Source of the DNA: Lascolabacillus massiliensis
GTDB taxonomy: Bacteria; Bacteroidota; Bacteroidia; Bacteroidales; Dysgonomonadaceae
Reading direction: 5' to 3'
Assembly: GCF_001282625.1 (NCBI RefSeq)
Contig: NZ_CTEJ01000001.1
Location: 62,001-126,000 of the forward strand
DNA: 64,000 nucleotides
The position numbers and the translations under genes are program-made. Of the stretch, positions 30,666-39,299 are shown piece by piece. Every line of letters begins with the position of its first letter. Position 1 is the stretch's first letter. Below the pieces are notes generated by a model. That model made no database searches, had not been told where the DNA came from, and worked only from the letters and a program-made list of their open reading frames with translations.

Positions 30666-31978
30666 TGTTCAATCTTAGCTCTGTCAATTTCTAAAATACT
30701 CTCTTTACTAATGCGATCTCTGTCAGGTCCTGCTACAAAAAGGAATATTGCACCCGATAGCAACATAAAAATGCCAATGTAAACCACCTTAAGCCACGGA
30801 TCATATACCAGCTCAAAAACTGAGGTGTCAGAATATTTGCCTCTTGAAGAGTCATAGCTATATTGATAAATAATCCAATTATTTATAGAAAGAGGTTTAT
30901 TAACTTCAATAACTGCCTTTTCTGAATTACCCTCTTCTGTATACAGAGTGATAAATGAACTATATTTTTTTACCTCTTGAGGTGGCATGGCAATACTTCT
31001 GCTGTTGTCAATCTTTAATATACTATGTGGAAAAAGATAGCTGCCATTACTTACCCATCCCTCTACGGGCTGAGTTATTCCTTCATGTGAAGCCTTTATT
31101 TTTAGTGCTGTAGTAGCACCATCCATCTGCATTGGTACAAAATTTGATTGTATGCTATCTCTGAATATGGCTGCATTTGGAAGATAATCAATTATCTCCA
31201 GTGAAATACCTGCCAGCTGTGCCTTTTTGCCAATTCCTTCAAACATATAGTTTTCGGGTCTTGCTTCTGGTAAAATTTTACCCGTTTTGTTATCAATAAC
31301 TACTAATTTTGGTTCATATTCTTCTATAATAAATGAGTCCAGCTGAATAGCCAGGGGCATTTCAACCACCTCACCCCTGTAAGTCGTTCCACGCCACTCA
31401 ACATTGCCTTCGCTCACTGTCATAGTCAACCTTTGCAGGTCGGCACTTCCCAAAATTCCACCCATCAAGGCTATAAAGAGACCAAGGTGGTTCAAATAAA
31501 ATCCAACATCGCGCCACGATTGTCTCCTGCTGGTTCGTTTAAGAGTGGTAAAACCTAATATAACCAGCAGATAAAAACAGCTAAGAATGAAAGGCCATGA
31601 CGTGGTCATCTGATACCATCCAAGAGTTGAAAAGATATCATTAGGTACCTGGGCATTATTCTCTATATTAGTAAACTGCGGAATAAATCCCAGTATTATA
31701 CAAATTATTAGTAATACAACAATGCTTGGGAGTGTTGAGTAGACACTTGAAAACCATCTGATAATTTTACTGGTTTTAAAGATAAAATATATTGTCAGGA
31801 GCCCTATTATAAATAGAGCTCCAATAATCAGATTGATAGGATAAGCATAAAGACCAGTGTCCAGCTTTCCTATGGCTAACTGAAGTAATAGACCGGTTAA
31901 TACAACACCCAATGCAACTATGTAACCTTCCGGGTATCCCCATGGACTTTCCCAGATTTTTCTAGAGGATTTACTCAT
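30662..31978 (-). CDS. Cytochrome c biogenesis protein ResB/Ccs1-like
   Basis: The protein has 438 aa. Four hydrophobic helices are grouped as three near the N-terminus (about 18-160, including FYLNHLGLFIALMGGILGSADLQRLTM) and one near the C-terminus (about 398-420). A large extracytoplasmic domain lies between them (about 190-395, with LAIQLDSFIIEEYEP and WIIYQYSYDSSRG). This is the ResB/Ccs1 plan of system II cytochrome c maturation. The gene lies 39 nt after nrfA and overlaps the CcsA-like gene. In many bacteria the two halves are fused; here they are separate but coupled. Confidence 0.88.
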   Translation of the reverse strand: MSKSSRKIWESPWGYPEGYIVALGVVLTGLLLQLAIGKLDTGLYAYPINLIIGALFIIGLLTIYFIFKTSKIIRWFSSVYSTLPSIVVLLIICIILGFIPQFTNIENNAQVPNDIFSTLGWYQMTTSWPFILSCFYLLVILGFTTLKRTSRRQSWRDVGFYLNHLGLFIALMGGILGSADLQRLTMTVSEGNVEWRGTTYRGEVVEMPLAIQLDSFIIEEYEPKLVVIDNKTGKILPEARPENYMFEGIGKKAQLAGISLEIIDYLPNAAIFRDSIQSNFVPMQMDGATTALKIKASHEGITQPVEGWVSNGSYLFPHSILKIDNSRSIAMPPQEVKKYSSFITLYTEEGNSEKAVIEVNKPLSINNWIIYQYSYDSSRGKYSDTSVFELVYDPWLKVVYIGIFMLLSGAIFLFVAGPDRDRISKESILEIDRAKIEQ

Positions 31979-32017
31979 TGAATAACAATAGTTTTAACTT
32001 AAAAATTGTGCTACGAC

Positions 32018-33517
32018 TTAATTAAGACTTACAAGTCGATTATTTCTTTTTGCCGTTTCAAGCCATTTTGGTACAACAGTCTCATGGAAGTTTTTCTTAT
32101 TTGAAATTTCAGTCTCCATTTTAAGTCCTATATATTCCTGAGCTTTTGCCTTTGTTGATATGTCAGGTAGAGGCACGTCACCTGTATAACCAATTTCTGC
32201 AAGCACTTTTGCTATTTCGAAGCGGGCCTTGTGAGCACGGTCCAGACTAAGTGATAATATCCTCTGAAATTCAACAGGTGAGTGGAATGCACCTCCATGT
32301 GAAGCTACAGCATAATCCCAGCGCCATTGTGATTGACGAATAAGCTGAAGAGCTTTATTCATCTGAGCTTCAGTAGCACCTTTTTCCCATGCAAACTGTG
32401 CTTCAAGATGAGCGGTTGAAAGTTCTTTTTCAACCAGATTGCGTATTTGATTTGCACTACGCTGACGTTCATACACAGAGTTTCTTAAATCTTCTTCAGT
32501 TTCACGGTGACAAACCTGGCAGGTATTATTCATACTGGCTAAAGGACTTCTCACATGGTGACTGCTATATTTTATACCTCCTTCTGATGTGTATGGCATA
32601 TGACAATCGGCACAGGATACACCTCTCTGAGCATGAATGCCGGTTTTAAATATCTCATAATCCGGATGCTGAGCTTTAATTATTGGAGCTTTGCTTAAAG
32701 CATGGGTATAATCGGAGAACTGAATACTATCATAATACTGCTCAGCACCTTCCATTGTCATTCCATTATGCCAGGGGAAAATCAGATATTTACCTTCTGG
32801 TGTAAAATAATATTCAACATGACATTGGGCACAAGCTAAAGAGCGCATATCCTGGTGTGTTGCATCCTGAATATTCATACCCATAGATTCGTATCCCTCA
32901 ATTAAGGCGGGGCGACTAATTTGAAGATCCATACTTTCCGAATCATGGCAATCGGCACACCCTATAGGGTTTACAATTTCATGGCCCCAATGAGCCCATG
33001 GTTTATTATAGAATTCTGCTACACCTACAGAGTCCATCAGGCGAGGAACATCCGGACTTTTACATGTCCAGCATGTAGCAGGTTGTGGTCCCTCTTCGGC
33101 TGTCATTGGTGAACCCGTACGCAATGTATGAACCACGTCATTAACTGCATTCATATGTCCCCTTGGAGTACCATAGTCTTTAGAGAAAGCATATCCTGCC
33201 CATAGAATAACCATTTCAGGACGCTGATCAAGAACATCAACAATACTGCTTCCATTAAATTCACTTTGAAATGAAGTATCGGCAGTTTGACTCCATGATT
33301 CATATTGACGTGGAAAGTCGGTAGCAAAAATTTCACTTCTCGATTCAATTCCCTTAATATCAACCATTCTGTTGTACATCATACTGGTAATTTCTGCTCT
33401 TCGCTGAGTAATTGATGCTGCAAGCATACCAAGTAAAAATACTACTCCTATCGTAACGAAAAATAGCAGCCAGCCCATCCAAGGCTTCATTTTGTTTTTT
33501 TCCTGTTTATTGTTCAT
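32018..33517 (-). CDS. nrfA: Ammonia-forming cytochrome c nitrite reductase
   Basis: NrfA reduces nitrite to ammonium with six electrons in the periplasm and also reduces NO and hydroxylamine. The protein has 499 aa with an uncleaved-looking N-terminal anchor (about 11-34). The active-site heme motif is CWTCK (149-153), with Lys as proximal ligand. Four further CXXCH motifs follow: CADCH (187-191), CAQCH (229-233), CADCH (302-306) and CQVCH (333-337). KAQHPDYEIFKTGIHAQRGV is the typical stretch before heme 4. It lies 36 nt after nrfH. The five-heme set is complete, so this should be a functional enzyme, allowing respiratory ammonification or nitrite detoxification. Confidence 0.97.
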   Translation of the reverse strand: MNNKQEKNKMKPWMGWLLFFVTIGVVFLLGMLAASITQRRAEITSMMYNRMVDIKGIESRSEIFATDFPRQYESWSQTADTSFQSEFNGSSIVDVLDQRPEMVILWAGYAFSKDYGTPRGHMNAVNDVVHTLRTGSPMTAEEGPQPATCWTCKSPDVPRLMDSVGVAEFYNKPWAHWGHEIVNPIGCADCHDSESMDLQISRPALIEGYESMGMNIQDATHQDMRSLACAQCHVEYYFTPEGKYLIFPWHNGMTMEGAEQYYDSIQFSDYTHALSKAPIIKAQHPDYEIFKTGIHAQRGVSCADCHMPYTSEGGIKYSSHHVRSPLASMNNTCQVCHRETEEDLRNSVYERQRSANQIRNLVEKELSTAHLEAQFAWEKGATEAQMNKALQLIRQSQWRWDYAVASHGGAFHSPVEFQRILSLSLDRAHKARFEIAKVLAEIGYTGDVPLPDISTKAKAQEYIGLKMETEISNKKNFHETVVPKWLETAKRNNRLVSLN

Positions 33518-33553
33518 AGTATATATGTTTTCAGTTAGTCATTTTTGTTCAAT

Positions 33554-34150
33554 CTATTTACCAGATGTTATTTTCTGCAACCACTCCGGGACGTTGCTTT
33601 CAGGCATAGGCACCCTTGCATCGGGTGTTGAGGAAAGGGATCTGCTTCGAGTGTGAGGTACGTCTCTGTGACAATCCCAGCATACACTGCCTCCAATTTC
33701 CTGCATCTCTTTCCAGGTATGTCGTCCTGTTTCCACAAACTCACTATTTAATTGGGTATGGCATCTTATACAGTTATTCATTAATGCCTGTGAATTCATA
33801 GGTATTGCAGTCATAGCCTGCTCTTCTGTTCGTTTAGTGAAAACAGCAGCATGTCTGTAGCCATTAAGTCCTTTAACGAAATATTTATTAAAATAATTAT
33901 CCTGAGGAATATGACAATCATTACATGTTGCATCTTTGCCATGAGAGCTATGCAGCCATGTAGCATAATATGGAGCCATTACATGACAGTTAACACATGT
34001 AGCAGGATCATCTGAAAGATATGTGTATGCACGTGAGGTGATGAATGTGTAAATGAAAATTCCCACGAATGCTCCCGAAATGATTATTGCCGGAAATTTC
34101 CATCCGCCCTGAGGCTTGATAAGGTCCCAAAAGTCTCGCAGTTTGCCCAT
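33554..34150 (-). CDS. nrfH: NrfH, quinol-oxidising tetraheme cytochrome c
   Basis: NrfH anchors NrfA to the membrane and feeds it electrons from menaquinol. The protein has 198 aa, one N-terminal membrane helix (about 19-37), and four CXXCH motifs: CVNCH (52-56), CNDCH (76-80), CIRCH (127-131) and CWDCH (157-161). The arrangement CVNCHVM near the helix, with a Met, matches the NapC/NirT/NrfH family. It is the first gene of the operon nrfH-nrfA-ResB-CcsA and diverges from a Crp/Fnr regulator. The C-terminal tail from about 165 is Ser/Pro-rich. Confidence 0.95.
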   Translation of the reverse strand: MGKLRDFWDLIKPQGGWKFPAIIISGAFVGIFIYTFITSRAYTYLSDDPATCVNCHVMAPYYATWLHSSHGKDATCNDCHIPQDNYFNKYFVKGLNGYRHAAVFTKRTEEQAMTAIPMNSQALMNNCIRCHTQLNSEFVETGRHTWKEMQEIGGSVCWDCHRDVPHTRSRSLSSTPDARVPMPESNVPEWLQKITSGK

Positions 34151-34210
34151 AGTTGCTAACTTTAAAGATTTTTACAAATAACAAAGAAAAGAATAAAAAA
34201 AAAGAAAAAC

Positions 34211-34226
34211 TGTAATAATTATGACA
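34211..34226. promoter_or_regulatory. Candidate Crp/Fnr-type operator between nrfH and the regulator gene
   Basis: TGTAATAATTATGACA has the TGTnA-N6-TnACA layout of Crp/Fnr/HcpR-type sites, with one imperfect base pair between half-sites. Its centre is about 68 nt from the nrfH start and 75 nt from the regulator start, in a 143-nt divergent spacer. A -7-like TAGGTTTA (34248-34255) on the regulator side lies about 22 nt away. The assignment is inference from pattern and context. Confidence 0.5.
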
Positions 34227-34293
34227 ATAATGAAAAATACTCTATTTTAGGTTTAAAAACAGCTTAATTTTAAAGTAATTAAAACCTTAATAT

Positions 34294-34980
34294 ATGGAAC
34301 GTGATACACCGCACTTAGATAATATGCAAATGATATTTCAATGCCCATTATGCAGTTCAATCCCAGTTCACCAGCGTGCTGAATTCCTGGATGATCTGCA
34401 GTACTCTGTAAAAGAGTATGATAAAGATGATGTTATTGTAATACAAGGCTCAGTATGTGAGACACTATACATTGTAATTGATGGTGAGGTTTCAACAGAA
34501 ATGTCTGACGAAAAAGGTGATTTCATGGAGATTGAATATATAGCGGCTCCAAATCCAATGTCTACCGGATTCCTTTTTGCTGCAGATAACAGATCACCTG
34601 TTTCAGCTATCTGTCAAAGTAAATGTAAAGTAATTGCAATCCCTAAGGATAATGTCTATCTGTTGATGAGAAAATATGAATCCTTTATGTTGAAATTTCT
34701 CTCATACATCTCCAACAAAGTTTTTTACCTTTCAGAAAAACTTCGTCTAGTATCACTCAGATCAATCAGAGCCAAACTATCATACTATTTTCTAAAAGAG
34801 TCAGCCGGAGAGAATGTCTTAAAACTGAAAATATCCAGAGAGGAAATTGCCCGTATTTTTTCTGTTTCACGACCGGCCTTGGTAAAGGTGATGATGGAGA
34901 TGGCAGAAGAGGGTATAATTGAAGTAAACGGCAGAGAAATAAGAATAATTGACAGGAATATACTTAAAAGTATTGTCTAA
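34294..34980 (+). CDS. Crp/Fnr family transcriptional regulator, likely of nrf
   Basis: The protein has 228 aa. A cNMP-binding-type beta roll spans about 30-130 (VIVIQGSVCETLYIVIDGEVS), a dimerisation helix about 133-160, and a C-terminal helix-turn-helix about 180-205 (ISREEIARIFSVSRPALVKVMMEM). The N-terminus carries Cys17 and Cys20 (CPLC), plus Cys55, Cys107 and Cys111; these are too few and wrongly spaced for the classical Fnr cluster but could matter in redox or heme sensing. It diverges from nrfH, and the shared spacer contains a dyad of the right type. In Bacteroidales, HcpR-type relatives control nitrosative stress genes; the same role here is inference. Confidence 0.85.
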   Translation: MERDTPHLDNMQMIFQCPLCSSIPVHQRAEFLDDLQYSVKEYDKDDVIVIQGSVCETLYIVIDGEVSTEMSDEKGDFMEIEYIAAPNPMSTGFLFAADNRSPVSAICQSKCKVIAIPKDNVYLLMRKYESFMLKFLSYISNKVFYLSEKLRLVSLRSIRAKLSYYFLKESAGENVLKLKISREEIARIFSVSRPALVKVMMEMAEEGIIEVNGREIRIIDRNILKSIV

Positions 34981-35029
34981 CCTGCAACTAACAGATTGCT
35001 GTATTACTCTATTGATACTCAAAAGTATG

Positions 35030-36271
35030 TCATATTCTTAGAGGTATGTCATACACAGGTTCACTTCGTCGAAATAGAAATTCTCCATTTCTTACTGAAG
35101 CCAAAACATCTACTCTTTTTCTTATAGCCTCAAACTCATCAGATTCATTAAGCACAATGAAGTTAGCCGATTTTCCTGCCTCCAGACCATAATCCTCAAT
35201 CATCATTGTTTTTGCCCCGTTATAGGTTATCAAATCAAACGATCTCTCAATCTCTTCATAAGAAGCAAGATGTGTCAGATGAATTCCATTATCCAGTACA
35301 TTCATCAGGTTACCGTTCCCAAGCGGATACCATGGGTCGTTTATAGAATCTTGAGCAAAGCAAACATTGATGCCCGCTTCAAGCAACTCTTTCACTCTGT
35401 TTAATCCACGGCGTTTAGGATAGTTATCCATTCTGCCCTGCAAATATGCATTTTCAGTAGGCGGAGTGATAAAATTAATCTGACTCTTTTTAAAGAGTCC
35501 AATCATTCGGTTAGCATAAGCATTATCAGCACTCCCAAATGAACATGCATGACTGGCTGCTGTCCTTTCTCCTATACCTTCTATCATTACCAGAGCATTC
35601 AGGAGTTCAACAAAACGCGACATTATATCATCTGTTTCATCACAATGAACATCAATCATTTTGTCATATTTCACTGCAAGATCTACAATAGCGTGAATAG
35701 ATCTCTCTCCAAACTCACGAGCCCACTCAAAATGAGGTATTCCTCCAACACAGTCGGCTCCTAGTCTAAGTCCTTCTTCTACCAGTTCATAGCCATTTTT
35801 ATATGCATACATTCCCTCCTGCGGAAAAGATACAATTTGAATGGTAACATTCTCTTTCAGTTCTTCCCTGATCTCAAGCATAGCTTTCAGACCTGTAAGT
35901 TCAGGATCTGTAACGTCAATATGTGTACGGATATATTGAACGCCATGTGACATCTCCTCTCTGATACCAGCTAAAGCACGCTCCTTTACATCATCAATGT
36001 TTTGCGATTTTTTTATATGATGCCACCGTTCGATACCTTCAAACAGAGTTCCTGATTTAACTTTCCCTCCGTCATTGCGTCCGGTATAAACATAGTCAAG
36101 GTGTAAATGCGGATCAACATAAGGAGGCATCACCAGCTTCCCTTTAAGATCCACTTCCTCATCACACTCAGGTAGATTTGTTCCTATTTCAGAAATCTTT
36201 CCATTTTCAACTATAAATTCATTAGCTGAATGGTTGCGATATATTTTAGCGTTTTTAAATTTTCTCTTCAT
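35030..36271 (-). CDS. CodA-like amidohydrolase (cytosine deaminase family)
   Basis: The protein has 413 aa and resembles E. coli cytosine deaminase along its full length. Shared segments include SGTLFEGIERW, VRTH/IRTH-IDV, LGADCVGGIPHFE, YPKRRGLNRVKELLEAGINVCF and DPWYPLG. Metal and catalytic residues that can be placed are His55 and His57 (HLHLD), Gln151 (FPQEG), His209 and Glu212 (HCDETDD) and Asp308. The residue after Asp308 is Ser309, whereas E. coli CodA has a second Asp (Asp314), which contacts the pyrimidine. The true substrate may therefore be cytosine, isocytosine, creatinine or another cyclic amidine. The gene stands alone, with no codB-like permease next to it. Confidence 0.85.
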   Translation of the reverse strand: MKRKFKNAKIYRNHSANEFIVENGKISEIGTNLPECDEEVDLKGKLVMPPYVDPHLHLDYVYTGRNDGGKVKSGTLFEGIERWHHIKKSQNIDDVKERALAGIREEMSHGVQYIRTHIDVTDPELTGLKAMLEIREELKENVTIQIVSFPQEGMYAYKNGYELVEEGLRLGADCVGGIPHFEWAREFGERSIHAIVDLAVKYDKMIDVHCDETDDIMSRFVELLNALVMIEGIGERTAASHACSFGSADNAYANRMIGLFKKSQINFITPPTENAYLQGRMDNYPKRRGLNRVKELLEAGINVCFAQDSINDPWYPLGNGNLMNVLDNGIHLTHLASYEEIERSFDLITYNGAKTMMIEDYGLEAGKSANFIVLNESDEFEAIRKRVDVLASVRNGEFLFRRSEPVYDIPLRI

Positions 36272-36434
36272 ATGATGACCTTTAAAGTGTTAAAGTTACT
36301 GACTATTAATGAGAAGGGCGATCGAAAATCCCTTAAATTATACAAATGAATTTGAACTAATTACATTTTAACTGGTTAAAACAGTTATACATAACAAAAA
36401 TAATAACTGTAGAATTTTTAAAATTAGGAATTAT

Positions 36435-36773
36435 ATGATTGTAATTACACGAAATATGAAAGTTGCTAAAGATTTTACGAACAGAGTAATAGAGGATCTG
36501 TCTCATCCGTCAGCTGTTTCCAAAGCAGAAGGTTTTATTCGTCGTGATGTGTTAATTAACAGGGATGCCGAGGATTTCGATATAATAAAAATGATTATAT
36601 ATTGGGAAAACAAAGAGTCATTAACAAAATGGCATGGTAGTAAAGAGCACCAGCAGGGTCATATAGAAAGGCATAAGCAACAAAAGGAGTCAGGAAAAGA
36701 GCCGATTAACCGTAAAGCACTAAATCTTACAATAGAGGAGTATGAAGTTGTATACTCTTTACTGGCTGAATGA
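36435..36773 (+). CDS. ABM-fold protein, IsdG-like
   Basis: This small 112-aa protein looks like a dimeric ferredoxin-like antibiotic biosynthesis monooxygenase (ABM) domain. IVITRNMKVAKDF begins the first strand, SKAEGFIRRDVLINRD the second, and IIYWENKESLTKWHGSKEHQQGH is the helix with the Trp/His pattern typical of ABM and IsdG-type heme oxygenases. This could be heme degradation or aromatic oxidation without cofactor; sequence alone does not decide. The neighbours are a CodA-like gene (divergent) and an exported glycosidase, neither of which explains it. The start ATG at 36435 is preceded by AT-rich sequence. Confidence 0.7.
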   Translation: MIVITRNMKVAKDFTNRVIEDLSHPSAVSKAEGFIRRDVLINRDAEDFDIIKMIIYWENKESLTKWHGSKEHQQGHIERHKQQKESGKEPINRKALNLTIEEYEVVYSLLAE

Positions 36774-36891
36774 TATATTTTATAAGTTAATTTCAAGGTT
36801 TTTAAATGTCTGATCTTTCATAATTATATAAAAAAGCAAAACTTGTAAATTAATTAGGTCATAAAAGGAGTTCTCCTCAAAAAAAAGTATT

Positions 36892-36899
36892 TACTTTTG
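36892..36899 (+). promoter_or_regulatory. -7 box before the GH140-like gene
   Basis: TACTTTTG matches TAnnTTTG and lies 25 nt before the ATG at 36925. A small inverted repeat, AGGAG TT CTCCT (about 36866-36877), lies just upstream. Confidence 0.4.
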
Positions 36900-36924
36900 T
36901 TCAAACTTAAATACTTCTATAAAC

Positions 36925-38355
36925 ATGAAAAAGAACTTCTCTCCATCTGGTTTATTAATGTTAGTATTTATTGTGACAACAACTTTTTCTCTAAAAGGGC
37001 AAATTGGTGTTGATACTACTAAAAGCTATCTGATAAATAAAAATGATGGCAAACCTTTCTTCTGGCTGGCAGATACAGGTTGGGAGCTCTTTCACAGGCT
37101 TACTCGTGAAGAGGCAATTCAATATCTGGATAAAAGAGAGGAGCAGCAGTTTAATGTAATAATGGCAGTTGCTCTTTCAGAACTAAATGGTTTGCGGCAA
37201 CCAAACATGTATGGTGACATACCATTTAAAGATATGGAAACACTTGAGTGGGCAGTAACTCCTGGTGAGAGTCCGGACAATTCTTTTGAATATGACTACT
37301 GGGATCATGTTGACTTTGTGATTAATGAGGCTGCAAATCGAAATATATATATCGGACTGCTCCCCACCTGGGGAGATAAGGTAGCTTATAACTGGGGTGA
37401 AGGTCCCATGGTCTTCAATAATAATCCGGATAAAGCATATAATTACGCCAAGAAACTGGCAGAAAGATATAAGAATCAGTGGAATATTATATGGATTCTT
37501 GGAGGAGACAGGCCTGCAGTATACGAACGAGAAGGCAAGCAGCATGATGATCGTCCTGTTTGGCGTTCTATGGCAAAAGCAATAGAGGATACTTATGGAA
37601 AAGATATATTTATTACATACCACCCGGGATGGCCGGAAACATCAGCATTTTTACCAGACGAAGATTGGCTTGATATGCATGCATTGCAAAGCGGACACGG
37701 CAGCAGAACAGTAAAAGCGTGGGAAACAATTGTCAATGACTTAAACAGAGATCCTAAGCGTCCGGTAATCGACCTGGAGCCTTGTTATGAAGACCATCCG
37801 GTAAATGTTTGGGATGGAAAATGGACAAGATCTGAACGTGGTTATTTTGATGACTATGATGTCAGAGCCCGTATTTATCGAGGTGTATTTGCAGGTGGTG
37901 CAGGTGCAACATATGGTCACCATCAGATATGGCAATTTCTCGACACAACCAGAAATGCACCTGTCTGGGTAGGTGATACAATTATAGGATGGCAAAATGC
38001 TCTTAATGCCAAGGCTGCTAATCATATTCATCACATTAAGGATTTAATGTTGTCACCTTCAGATTTCAGGCGTGTAATGGATAATACTATGATTGTGTCT
38101 GAGAAAGGGACCGACTATAACGACCAGATTATAGCTACCAGAGCTATATCCGGTTCATACGCATTGGTTTATATACCACAACCAAAACCGATTGAGATCG
38201 ACTTGAGATATCTTATCAATTTTCCAAAAAAAGTGTCTTGGTTTAATCCTGTAACCGGTCAATACTTGAAAGTAGGAGAAGAATACAATTCAGATGTTTA
38301 CACCTTTACTCCACCAAATACTGAGCAACGCGACTGGGTGCTTGTTATAGAATAG
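36925..38355 (+). CDS. Exported DUF4038 / GH140-like glycoside hydrolase
   Basis: The protein has 476 aa with a signal peptide of about 24 residues (ending FSLKG before QIGVD). The TIM-barrel part shows DUF4038 signatures: GKPFFWLADTGWELFHRLTREEA, GRLLP-like IYIGLLPTWGDKV, NIIWILGGDRP and PVIDLEPCYED. The C-terminal part (about 390-476, ending WFNPVTGQYLKVGEEY and WVLVIE) corresponds to the beta-sandwich domain named putative collagen-binding in Pfam. Characterised GH140 relatives include an apiosidase acting on rhamnogalacturonan II; the substrate here is unknown. There is no SusC/D pair nearby. It is followed 18 nt later by ptb, possibly by chance. Confidence 0.85.
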   Translation: MKKNFSPSGLLMLVFIVTTTFSLKGQIGVDTTKSYLINKNDGKPFFWLADTGWELFHRLTREEAIQYLDKREEQQFNVIMAVALSELNGLRQPNMYGDIPFKDMETLEWAVTPGESPDNSFEYDYWDHVDFVINEAANRNIYIGLLPTWGDKVAYNWGEGPMVFNNNPDKAYNYAKKLAERYKNQWNIIWILGGDRPAVYEREGKQHDDRPVWRSMAKAIEDTYGKDIFITYHPGWPETSAFLPDEDWLDMHALQSGHGSRTVKAWETIVNDLNRDPKRPVIDLEPCYEDHPVNVWDGKWTRSERGYFDDYDVRARIYRGVFAGGAGATYGHHQIWQFLDTTRNAPVWVGDTIIGWQNALNAKAANHIHHIKDLMLSPSDFRRVMDNTMIVSEKGTDYNDQIIATRAISGSYALVYIPQPKPIEIDLRYLINFPKKVSWFNPVTGQYLKVGEEYNSDVYTFTPPNTEQRDWVLVIE

Positions 38356-38373
38356 AATTAAAAAATAACAGAG

Positions 38374-39273
38374 ATGATAAAGGAGTTGTCAGAATTTATA
38401 AAACTTGCGAAAGAGAGGCCTGCTCGTAGAATTGCAGTTGCTGCAGCAGAAGATGAGGATGTGTTGATGGCACTTCAAAATGCAGTCAGCGAAGGAGTAG
38501 CCACCCCTGTACTAATTGGTGATAAGAGCAAAATTATACGAATTGCAGAGTCATTGAATTTCAATCTGGATAATATTGAACTTATTGAGAGCAATAATAA
38601 TATTGAATCATGCAGAATTGCTGTAGAAATGGTAAAAACAGGCAGGGCAGAAATATTAATGAAGGGGCTTACAAAAACCGGCGACCTGCTAAAAGCGGTA
38701 TTGGATAAGCAGATTGGATTATCTACAGGTAATCTGATTAGTCATGTTGCTTTTTTTCAATCACCTTATTATCATAAAATATTTTGTGTTACTGATGCAG
38801 CAATGAATATTGCACCATCACTTGATGAAAAAGTGCAGATTATCAATAATGCTGTTTCAGCATGTCATCATATAGGTATAAAAAAACCGAATGTAGCTGT
38901 AGCTGCTGCAATAGAAACTGTGAATCCTAAGATGGAGGCAACGGTTCATGCATCACAACTTAAAGAGATGAATGAGAAAGGTAAAATAGAAGGATGTTTA
39001 ATAGAAGGTCCTCTTGCCATAGATATAGCTTTCAGTAGAGAGGCAGCTAAACACAAAGGTGTAAATAGCGAGGTTGCAGGTAATTGTGATATAGTTCTTG
39101 TACCTGATATAGAAGCAGGAAATATGTTTTACAAAGCACTAAATTTCCTGGGAGGTGCTGCAACTGCTGCAATTATTATGGGGGCATCTGCTCCAATTGT
39201 TTTAACTTCGCGTTCTGATGATGAGAGAAGCAAACTTCTGTCAATAGCTCTGGCAACTCTAATTCATAATTAA
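38374..39273 (+). CDS. ptb: Phosphate butyryltransferase
   Basis: Ptb swaps CoA for phosphate on butyryl-CoA or branched-chain acyl-CoA, giving an acyl phosphate for substrate-level ATP synthesis with butyrate kinase. The protein has 299 aa, the normal length. Family segments are RRIAVAAAEDEDVLMAL, LMKGLTKTGDLLKAVL, FCVTDAAMNIAPSLDEK and VLVPDIEAGNMFYKAL. The gene lies 26 nt before buk. In Bacteroidales the pair is often used for isobutyrate, isovalerate or butyrate production from amino acids, which would fit a protein-fermenting lifestyle; that is inference. Confidence 0.93.
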   Translation: MIKELSEFIKLAKERPARRIAVAAAEDEDVLMALQNAVSEGVATPVLIGDKSKIIRIAESLNFNLDNIELIESNNNIESCRIAVEMVKTGRAEILMKGLTKTGDLLKAVLDKQIGLSTGNLISHVAFFQSPYYHKIFCVTDAAMNIAPSLDEKVQIINNAVSACHHIGIKKPNVAVAAAIETVNPKMEATVHASQLKEMNEKGKIEGCLIEGPLAIDIAFSREAAKHKGVNSEVAGNCDIVLVPDIEAGNMFYKALNFLGGAATAAIIMGASAPIVLTSRSDDERSKLLSIALATLIHN

Positions 39274-39299
39274 TTAAAGAATAAATCAAATAACAATAT

